From: Ailurus styani
Lineage: Eukaryota; Chordata; Mammalia; Carnivora; Ailuridae
Assembly (NCBI GenBank): GCA_002007465.1
Contig: LNAC01000019.1
Span: 579,446 to 643,445 of the forward strand
Length of the DNA: 64,000 bases
Direction: 5' to 3'
In this document: positions 56,529 to 64,000 of the stretch, one piece after another
How the letters are laid out: each line of letters starts with the position of its first letter
Numbering within the stretch: position 1 is the stretch's first letter
Made by a program: the position numbers and the translations under genes
Notes under the pieces: generated by a model
Told to the model about the DNA's origin: nothing
What the model saw: the letters and a program-made list of their open reading frames with translations, nothing else
Databases searched by the model: none

Positions 56529-57258
56529 ATCATAGAGGAAGAAGATAAAGGATTGGAGGATTGTAATGCTTGTTGAAGGAACTGTTCATAAAGGAGGAAG
56601 AGGGAGAGACCAAACTGAGAATACCAAGTACAGAACATCAAGGGCCACCTATAACTCATTAGATCACCAAATAAGACAAAATAGAAACTGATTAATCCCA
56701 AGAAGACCTGAGCCTCTTGTTTTATTTGAAGCAGACACATCATAGCTTGGAGGGAGTAATAAGCAGCAGCAGTATACTACAAAGGTGATCTAAGAAGATC
56801 TGATTTTATATTTCCTTTTGTAATTTAGATAGGTTCTCCTCTCCCTAAATTATTTCTTCTTATTTCTCCATCCTAAATGCATAACATCATTCTTTGAGTT
56901 CCCCATAGAGCACTACAAAATTTCTAGGGTGATAAAAGTTCCAATATGAACAGGCTTCTTATGCATGCTCATAGATGAATGGAGTTTGTGTGAAATCTAC
57001 AATAGCATCATTGATCCAGCTACAGAAAAGCTCATACAGCTACATATAAGCTCATACAGTTCATACAGCTATATAATACAGAAGTATATCTTAGCACAGA
57101 ACTGGATATAGAACTATAAAGCACATAAGATAGGTAGACCAGCAGATGTTGGGAATTAAGTGGGCATTTTCCAGAGTGGGACAAGCACCATGCTGCCTGC
57201 AGGGAGAGGCAGATAAAGTTACAAGCAATTTGAGGGATTCAGTCTGCATTTAATAGAG
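56529..57258. other. Unassigned DNA
   Basis: No gene or named repeat. Around 57,021-57,070 the phrase 'GCTCATACAGCTACATATAA' is partly repeated twice more, a small imperfect local duplication. Confidence 0.5.
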
Positions 57259-57330
57259 CAATAGTTTTCAAAGTGTGGCTCCTGGACAAATATTAGCAAC
57301 TTTTGGATATTGTTAGAAATGAAAACATAG
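57259..57330 (+). mobile_element. Truncated MER20/MER5-group hAT fragment
   Basis: CAATAGTTTTCAAAGTGTGG followed by 'CTCCTGGACAAATATTAGCA' and 'TTGTTAGAAATGAAAACATA' matches the start of the 'cagtggttctcaaagtgtgg tccctggacc' family. The far terminal repeat is not visible. Confidence 0.55.
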
Positions 57331-57584
57331 TTCTGTCTTGAGGTGGGGTTTAGAGAGAACTTTAGCCTCAATAGAACATTTACTAAAAGCTAAGAGATTT
57401 GTGGTCTCTGAGATGAGCAGAAGATGCTAAAAAGAACTTGAACAAAACTCTTGAGATTTGGCATCTGGGACAGAGACAAAACTTGATTAATCTATTATGA
57501 GTAAAGGTTACAGTGAGTTTACTAGTTGTGGTGACTTGCAGCTATTTCCCATGACCATGGAATTAAAGCTCCTTGAATTTCCCC

Positions 57585-57641
57585 TAAGACAATCTTGGCA
57601 GCACATTAGAACCACCCAGGTGGTTAAAAACAAAACAAAAC

Positions 57642-57672
<31 letters not shown>

Positions 57673-57790
57673 ACCAAACTCAGACCAACTGAATCAGGAT
57701 TCCTGAGAGTTTCCCAAGCTTTGTTAACTTTGAGAAGTTCCCCCAAGAGGTTCTAATGTGCTGCCAAGGTTGAAAACTGCTGCCCTAGGA
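57585..57790. mobile_element. Palindromic hAT-type element with simple-repeat core
   Basis: A perfect 20-bp inverted repeat, CTTGGCAGCACATTAGAACC at 57,594-57,613 against its exact complement at 57,749-57,768, brackets 'CAGACCAACTGAATCAGGAT' and a (CAAAA)n array. This is the layout of the MER-class element 'gccttggctgcacattagaatcacctggg', with the expected Charlie-type outer ends GTTGAAAACTGCTG at right. No transposase. Confidence 0.82.
57625..57674. repeat. (CAAAA)n repeat
   Basis: About nine CAAAA/CAAAAA units inside the palindromic element. Confidence 0.95.
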
Positions 57791-57859
57791 TTCCTTAGGT
57801 GAAACTAACTTTAGTTTGGGGAAGAAAAAGCTATGGAGATAGGACATTATAGCAAGGAG

Positions 57860-57975
57860 CTAGTTTTCTCATCTATAAATTGGGAAGAATAGTGGTACCT
57901 ACCTGAAACATGCTGGAGATAATATATAGGGAACACTTAGAAGAGTTTCCTGCACAAAATGCATAACAAATGTCT
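57860..57975 (+). repeat. MIR core remnant
   Basis: 'GTTTTCTCATCTATAAATTG', 'GGAAGAATAGTGGTACCTAC', 'GGGAACACTTAGAAGAGTTT' match the MIR core 'gtttcctcatctgtaaaatgg.. agtacctacct.. gcttagaacagt'. Confidence 0.75.
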
Positions 57976-57984
57976 ATTTGTCCA

Positions 57985-58295
57985 TTCTTATGATAATGTA
58001 AGCTCAATGAGAATGAAAACTCTTTGTGACACTAACCCAAGTACACTGTACAACATAAGGTCAACAAAGAATAAATATTTGAGTTTTTTTAAGATTTTAC
58101 TTATTTATTTGAGAGAGAGACAGTAGAGAGAGAGCATGAGAGGGGAGAAGGTCAGAGGGAGAAGCAGACTGCCCATGGGGCTGGGAGTCTGATGTGGGAC
58201 TTGATCCTGGGATTCCTGAGCCAAAGGCAGTCGCTTAACCAACTGAGCCACCCAGACGCACAAAGAATAAATATTTGTTAAATAAACAGGTGGAT
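57985..58295 (+). repeat. L2 LINE 3' end, split by a SINE
   Basis: 'TGATAATGTAAGCTCAATGA', 'GAATGAAAACTCTTTGTGAC', 'AAGAATAAATATTTG' and after the SINE 'TTGTTAAATAAACAGG' follow the sense L2 3' end ('gtaagctccatgagggcagg.. aataaatatttgttgaatga'). Confidence 0.6.
58082..58259 (-). mobile_element. CAN-SINE, older subfamily
   Basis: 'AAGATTTTACTTATTTATTT', purine-rich middle, 'GATGTGGGACTTGATCCTGG', head complement 'TTAACCAACTGAGCCACCCA'. Exact 18-bp duplication ACAAAGAATAAATATTTG at 58,064-58,081 and 58,260-58,277, copied from L2 sequence. Lacks part of the 'atcatgacc' block. Confidence 0.94.
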
Positions 58296-58339
58296 ATTTC
58301 AAATTCCTGGGGTTAAAAATTAAAGTTAAGTGTATTCTT

Positions 58340-58535
58340 GGGATGCCTGGGCGGCTCAATCAGTTAAGCATCTGCCTTTGGCTCAGGTCATGCATGATCC
58401 CAGGATCCTGGGATTGAGCCTTGCATCAGGCTCCTTGCTCAATGGGGAGCTCGCTTCTCTCTCTATCACTATTCCCCCTGCTTGTTCTCTCCCTCTCTCT
58501 CTCTCTCTCTTTGACAAATAAATAAAATTAAAAAA
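58340..58535 (+). mobile_element. CAN-SINE, older subfamily, opposite its neighbour
   Basis: 'GGATGCCTGGGCGGCTCAAT', 'CAGTTAAGCATCTGCCTTTG', 'GCTCAGGTCATGCATGATCC', TC-rich middle, 'GACAAATAAATAAAATTAAA'. Flanking repeat AAAGTTAAGTGTATTCTT / AAAGTTAAGTATATTCT at 58,322 and 58,536. It faces the previous SINE head to head, about 80 bp away. Confidence 0.93.
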
Positions 58536-58644
58536 AAAGTTAAGTATATTCTCAAGCTTCCATTATCACAGGGTGTTATAAAGACAGCTGAGTTCAAGTT
58601 CATAAAGCTTTAATCATGTGTTTCTTAAAAAAGATTATCTACAA

Positions 58645-58962
58645 CTGCATTGTCGACTAAGTACTTGAAATGGGGCTAGTCCGAACTGGAATTTACTGGA
58701 AGTACAAAATACTCAGAGAATTTTGGGGGCTTAGTATGAAAAAAGTATACTAAAAACTTGATTAATAATTTTTAGTTGATTATATTTGAAATAATAATAT
58801 TTTGGACATTGGATTAAATAAAACACAGTATTAAAGTTAATTTCCCATTTCTTTTCCCTTTTAAAAATGTGGTACAGAAATATTTTAAATGACATATGTG
58901 GCTTGCATTTTTGGCTTGTATTTCTATTAGACAGTGCTGATATAGAAGTGGAGAGTACTGTA
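58645..58962. mobile_element. Non-autonomous DNA transposon remnant
   Basis: 'TACTTGAAATGGGGCTAGTC', 'CGAACTGGAATTTACTGGAA', 'TTAATAATTTTTAGTTGATT', 'GAAATAATAATATTTTGGAC', 'GACATATGTGGCTTGCATTT' and 'TATTAGACAGTGCTGATAT' follow, in order, the common mammalian element that carries 'gccacatgtggcta' and ends 'ttggacagcgc'. Family name not assigned. Confidence 0.7.
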
Positions 58963-60369
58963 AGGTTTATTTTATTTGATGTCTTTGGAACAGAGAACAA
59001 TTATTAGGAAGACAAAATCAACAGGACCCTTATATTTTTGGTTAGAGTGGCCCAGTTTTAACTATAAGTGAATTATAAGGAAAGTACAAACAACGGTATG
59101 AAGATACTTAAGAAATTAATTATCAGAAATTATCAGTCATGTAATAGTTAAGAAAGGATTGGTCATGTAATGTTAGCATACCTCTTACTTTGGAAGTAGT
59201 TTTCATCTGACCTAAGTTTGGTGCTACCCATTATAGGCCTTGGTCAAGGATTATTGACTGCAAAGTGTTTCTTTGAAACATCTGTATCTACCCTGTTACT
59301 TTTAACAGCTATGCTTCTTAATCTGTTCATAACAATGGTAACATTTTTTGTGAAATTCACTTTTTACTACTAAACATTTTTACTAAGTGAAATTTTGCCA
59401 ATACATTAGATGTTTTGATATATTATCAACAAAACTTTCCTCTTCTGTCTAAGAACTTAAGGTGTCAGGAACTTTTTTAACTGGATCACTGATGAAGATA
59501 TGTGTGCATATGTGTGTGTGTCTTACAGACAAATGAAAAATAATAGAGCGTATTATCTGATTCATTATTTCCTTGAACTCCTATTTGCCGTTAAAGATGG
59601 TAGGTATTAAAATTAACACTAAATTAATTGAGTGAAGGAACTGATCATATGTTTGTAACATCATGATATGTTAGATACTGATAAAAATAAGCTTTAAAAA
59701 CTTATTATGGAGAAAAGAACCTACTTCTTTCCCCATCTCTACTTTGTAGGTAATAGAAAATGATACAAAGTGTTAATAACAATCTGATGCTCAATAATGG
59801 CAAGGAGAGGCAACATATCATTATCCATCTGCAATGGAATTATCATTCAGGAAGACTTTCATAACAAGGCATATATCCATCTCTGTTCATTCTATTCATG
59901 GACAGGAAGGCTTATGCATTCTTAAATACTTGAAACTTGCTGTCAAAGATCTTTTTACACTAAGCAAATAATTTCATGTGTTTTGAAATGAAAGTGTTGA
60001 ACTTAGGAAATTTGATTTTTTTCTCAGATGCAAAGTAGAATTCTAGGCTTTTAGACTAAAAAGTGAAATAAAAAAATTTTCTGGTCCTATGTCCTGCAAA
60101 ATACACTATTAATAATCCATTTTTTAATTGGCTTTGTTTCTTTATTAGCACACTTTAATGTTAGTCACTTATTGAACATTCCTTCTCTGTTCCTCCAAGG
60201 AATTTGGACTTTGTGTTGAAGTCAAGTAAAACTCCATAAAAATTTGACCACAATGTGGAAGAGAGTGAAACCAGAATCCAGATGAGAATCTAGAGGAGGG
60301 CCTAACCTCAGGATGCTGTAAATGAGACAGAGAAAAGGGACAGATTATATAAATATTAAAAAAAAATTA
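58963..60369. other. Unassigned A+T-rich DNA
   Basis: No gene or repeat recognised; a short TG-rich tract near 59,500-59,520. Confidence 0.5.
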
Positions 60370-61819
60370 ATGTTTTCTATTTCTAGTAGGATGGCAAACT
60401 GGATACTCTGAAAAAACCTGCTACAGAAGTTACTAATATTCTCAACAAAAGTTTAAAAAACAATTTTTAAAGATCAAATTTTAGTATACAACTGAAGTAG
60501 CAAAAAAAGTTGGAATCAACAGAGGCCAAAAAGTGAGTGAAAGCAGAAACTCTGGGAAGTAAGCCAGTGTCTAAGCCACACTGATGATATCTGCCAAACC
60601 CTAGTGACCTTGAGCTAAAGTTCCAATAGCTACAGCATGTGTGAAAGACACAACATACAGTCTAGATCCAGACAGAAATATGGAGTCTATTAGAACTCCC
60701 CTACATAAATCTGGGGCCTCAAAGGGTTATAAGCTCAGTGTCAGGTGCCCAGGTGAAGGGACCAGCAAGGAATCTTTCCTCCCTTGATCTTGTTGCTAAA
60801 AAAAACATAAAAATTCTCCCTTGAGATGTCACAGTACAATCTTTCCATCATGTAAGGTTATAGCACAAATTCATGCCAACTCACATAATGTGAACCCAGA
60901 ATGGTGGTACTCCCAGGAATAACCAGAAACAAACTCAGTTCCCCTTTAGAGAATGCACCTTAGACCAGCCCTCAAAGAATTCTACAAACCAAAATTTTCT
61001 GAGGAACATGAGTTCAGAGTTAAAAGTCAAAACAAAACAAGAAAATATGACTCCATATGTAAAGGTCAGCAAAAATAATAGGAAAGTAGTTGGGCGCCTG
61101 GGTGGCTCAGTGGGTTAAAGCCTCTGCTTTCGGCCCAGGTCATGATCTCAGGGTCCTGGGATCGAGGCCCGCGTCGGGCTCTCTGCTTGGCAGGGAGCCT
61201 GCTTCCCCCTCTCTCTCTCTGCCTGCCTCTCTGCCTCCTTGTGATCTCTCTCCCGCTGTGAAATAAATAAATAAAATCTTTAAAAAAAAAATAATAGGAA
61301 AGTAGCATCAAACCCATAGTGACACTTAAATTGTGAGACAGTAAAAAATATTAATATATTTTAAAGGCTAAAAAGAAGATTAAGTACATAAACAAAGAAC
61401 AAGAATATACACAATTTACAGGGAAATTTGAAAACAAAAATTAGAAAGAGCTCCTATGCATAAAAACAACAATCACAATTTTAAACCTACTGGATCGGTT
61501 AAGCTACATATTCAACTCAGTTGAAGAGAGAATTAAAGAATTGGATGAAAAGTCAAAAGTTATTCAAAAAGTAGCTCAGAGAGATGTATTCATTGTCTAT
61601 AAAGAAATAATGAAAATATAAAAATGATACTATTCAAAGAGAAACTTCCTCAATTATGAAAGACAAAATGAAAAGCACAAAGTAATAGGGTAGAAATAAA
61701 AGGTAATAACACTATATATAGACTAAACTCTTCACTTAAAAGACAAAGATGGCCAGATTAAATTTTTTAAAATTTAGGTAAGTGCTCTTTACTAAAGAAA
61801 CTCTAAAAACATAAATATA
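60370..61819 (+). mobile_element. Ancient L1-like 5' region, sense
   Basis: 'GTAGGATGGCAAACTGGATA', 'GAGAGAATTAAAGAATTGGA' and 'ATGAAAGACAAAATGAAAAG' fit the 5'UTR/ORF1 part of an old L1 or a related half-L1. Support is stylistic, reinforced by sense-strand L1 ORF2 resuming at 62,580 after a younger insertion. Confidence 0.45.
61090..61286 (+). mobile_element. CAN-SINE, young subfamily, perfect TSD
   Basis: 'TGGGCGCCTGGGTGGCTCAG', 'TGGGTTAAAGCCTCTGCTTT', 'GGATCGAGGCCCGCGTCGGG', 'TGCCTCCTTGTGATCTCTCT', 'AAATAAATAAATAAAATCTT'. Exact 19-bp duplication AAAAATAATAGGAAAGTAG at 61,071-61,089 and 61,287-61,305. Among the least decayed copies here. Confidence 0.97.
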
Positions 61820-61920
61820 TCCCACACTACATTGTTTATTGCTGTGTTATCAACAATAGCCAAACTATGGAAAGAACCCAAATGTTCGTCGACTGATGAA
61901 TGGATAAAAATGCGGTATGT

Positions 61921-61955
<35 letters not shown>

Positions 61956-62372
61956 GGAATACTAATCATCCAACAAAAAGAATAAAATCTTGCCATTTGC
62001 AACAATGAAATTAGAGCTAAAGAGTATTATGCTAAGTGAAATATGTCAGTTTGAGAAAGACAAATACCATATGATTTCACTCATAAATAGAATTTAAGAG
62101 ACAAAACAGATGAACATAGGGGAAGGAAGAACAAAAATAGAAGGAGGCAAACCATAAGAATATTTTAACAATAGAGAACAAACTGAGGGGTGCTAGAGAG
62201 AAGGTGGGGGTGATGGACTAAATCGGTGATGGGTATTAAAGAGGGCACCTCTTCTGATGAGCAGTGGGTGGGATATTAAAGTGATAAATTACTAAATTCT
62301 ACTCATGAGACTAATTTTACCATATACATTAACTAACTAGAATTTAAATAAAAACTTGAAACAAAAAAATAA
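61820..62372 (+). mobile_element. Carnivore L1 3' end, sense, 5' truncated
   Basis: ORF2 end 'AACAATAGCCAAACTATGGA', 'AGAACCCAAATGTTCGTCGA', 'GAATGGATAAAAATGCGGTA', then 'TTATGCTAAGTGAAATATGT', 'ATACCATATGATTTCACTCA', and 3'UTR 'GATGGGTATTAAAGAGGGCA', 'AACTAACTAGAATTTAAATA'. Same 3'UTR type as the antisense copy at 17,195. A microsatellite has expanded inside the ORF2 part. Confidence 0.93.
61923..61953. repeat. (AC)15 microsatellite inside L1
   Basis: Pure AC run replacing the 'tatatatac' stretch normally found at this point of the L1 ORF2 end. Confidence 0.97.
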
Positions 62373-62378
62373 AAAGTA

Positions 62379-62575
62379 GTGGCAGCTGGGTGACACATTT
62401 GGTTGGGCAACTGCTTTCAGCTCAGGTCATGATCCCAGAGTCCCAGGACTGAGTCCCTCATCAGGCTTACAGCTCAGCAGGAAGTCTGCTTCTCCTGACC
62501 CTCTCCCATCTCAAGCTCTCTCTCACTCTCAAAGAAGTAAAATCTTAAACAAACAAACAAACAAATAAATGAATA
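62379..62575 (+). mobile_element. Old, decayed CAN-SINE directly after an L1 tail
   Basis: 'GGCAGCTGGGTGACACATTT', 'TTTCAGCTCAGGTCATGATC', 'CCAGAGTCCCAGGACTGAGT', 'AGGAAGTCTGCTTCTCCTGA', 'AAGTAAAATCTTAAACAAAC' and a (CAAA)n/(TAAA)n tail. It abuts the L1 A-rich end at 62,372, suggesting insertion into that tail. Confidence 0.88.
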
Positions 62576-62579
62576 AAAT

Positions 62580-64000
62580 ATCCAATTATTGAAGATAAAT
62601 ATTAAAAAGTTGCAAGAGACAAATACTAACCAAAAGAAGATTATGTGATTATACAAGTAACAGAAAAAAATGTAACACTTTACTAGTGACCAAGATCAGC
62701 ATATATTGATAATGGATTCACTACCAGAGAGATCTAATTGTATACAACTAATGATATAGTCTTAAATTACATGAAAAAAGGCCTAGATTAGAAGCTAAAG
62801 TTGACAAAGTTATCAGTTTTCATAATATTGTTTTTGTATGATATTTATTCATAATTTATGATGGTGAATAGGATAATTAATGTTTAATAATTGATGGACT
62901 AAGCTAATAAAAATATCAGTAAGGGTATATGATTTTGAAGAGTTTTATTAGCAAGCTTAACTAACATACATTAAAATATTGTACGAGGCAAATAAAGGTG
63001 CAATTTTTTTCCCAACACATACGTTATATTTAGAAAACTTGAACATAACCTAGGTAATCAGTCTCAATAAATGTTCCAGAATTTGACAACTAACAATGAA
63101 ATTCACCATATTATCGAAATAAAGAGACTAGAGATAGAATTTTGTCAAATCATGTAGAAAATCATCTGTTAAAATTCAATAACAAAGAGATGACCAGAGA
63201 AGATACCTGTACTGGAATTTTAAAAAACTCATGTATGTGTAATACATATTAAAGAATAAATAATTACTTAGCAATATTTAAATATTGCTAAGTTTTGATG
63301 AAATCTCTTTATATTGAAACCTTTGGTATGCAACTAAGAATGTGCATAAAGGGAAATGTAAATTTAGACTTAAATACTGACATTTTTAAAAGAATGGCTG
63401 AGAATTAAAGAATAAAACATCCAGATTAAAAAGTAAAAAAAAAAATTATCTTACCAAGAATAGAAAAAAAAGCAAATGATAAGAGTACAAGGAAATGACA
63501 AGGAAAATAAACATATAATGGGGCAAATCAACAAAGTTAAGAGCTGAGTCTTTGAAAATATCAAGATCAGATAAAATGATGTCAAAACTAGTTAAGTAAA
63601 AAAAAAAGAAACACACACACAAATATTAGAAAATAATTGAGTTCATACTTATAAATGCAACTAAAAATTTAAGGGTTTATTGGACAAAACAGCCAATAAA
63701 TATGAGTAATTTGATAAAATTGATAAATTTGCGGAAAAATATTCTTTGCTGATCTTATGCCAGGAGAAATAGAAAATTAGAATTTTCACATAACAAAAAA
63801 ATAGAATCAGCAGTAAAACATCTTTCCAAAATCAAACACCATTATCACACAGCTTTATTTTTGAGTTTTGTAAAAAATAAAATATGTTCTAATATCAATT
63901 AAATTTATGAAATAACAGAAAAATTAATATATGCTAGTCCTAATTTTGGAGTCGGAAAAACCCTAAAAGATGAGTAGAAGTAAGGAAAATTATAGAGCAG
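62580..64000 (+). mobile_element. Ancient L1M ORF2 (5' half), sense, runs off the edge
   Basis: 'GTCTCAATAAATGTTCCAGA', 'GCATAAAGGGAAATGTAAAT', 'GAGCTGAGTCTTTGAAAATA', 'TTGATAAATTTGCGGAAAAA' and 'CCAGGAGAAATAGAAAATTA' follow the order of the endonuclease-to-reverse-transcriptase part of L1 ORF2. Frames are broken by many stops. Probably the continuation of the element at 60,370-61,819. Confidence 0.7.

Noticed and set aside
1..64000. CRISPR arrays, operons, prophage, defence or other bacterial systems
   Set aside because: Every recognised repeat is a mammalian transposon; there are no spaced direct-repeat arrays and no bacterial-type genes.

Overview
This is a window of carnivoran nuclear DNA, with no protein-coding gene, RNA gene or CRISPR array that I can support. 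It is A+T-rich and built from layers of mammalian transposable elements. About eighteen tRNA-derived CAN-SINEs (SINEC, roughly 200 bp, head 'GGCGCCTGGGTGGCTCAG', TC-rich middle, 'AAATAAATAAAATCTT' tail) place it in Carnivora. The younger copies read 'GTGGGTTAAAGCCTCTGC' in the head and 'GCCTACTTGTGATCTCTC' before the tail. From memory this form is typical of weasel-like carnivores (mustelids such as ferret, mink or otter) rather than dog or cat; that is an inference.

Layout. 1-1.7 kb: ancient L1 3' end with a young SINE and a 49-bp tandem duplication. 1.7-8.6 kb: mostly unassigned DNA with MLT1-type LTRs, two old SINEs, a MIR, a hAT-like element and an ERVL-like LTR. 8.65-14 kb: a long antisense ancient L1 carrying five later insertions. 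14.2-15.7 kb: two different L1 3' ends in a row. 17.2-18.2 kb: an antisense carnivore L1 holding a SINE. 18.2-25.1 kb: largely unassigned. 25.1-26.1 kb: an ancient L1 split by a younger L1 whose 5' end is inverted and whose target-site duplication is intact. 26.4-45.9 kb: mostly unassigned DNA with MIR, L2, MLT1 and SINE copies, microsatellites and one good CTCF-like motif at 38,042. 45.9-50.3 kb: dense nesting (SINE in L1; MER5A in MIR; young L1 tail; SINE beside the only N). 50.3-57.2 kb: mostly unassigned, with one weak small membrane-protein-like reading frame. 57.2-59 kb: DNA transposons and a head-to-head SINE pair. 60.4-64 kb: an ancient sense L1 split by a younger L1 and a SINE, running off the right edge.

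The best information here is the insertion history, readable from target-site duplications, plus a few non-repeat islands that could be regulatory. The long reading frames are repeat products (the 188-codon one is the L1 ORF2 C-terminus) or look like chance. I found no new biological system. The window is probably intergenic or deep intronic.
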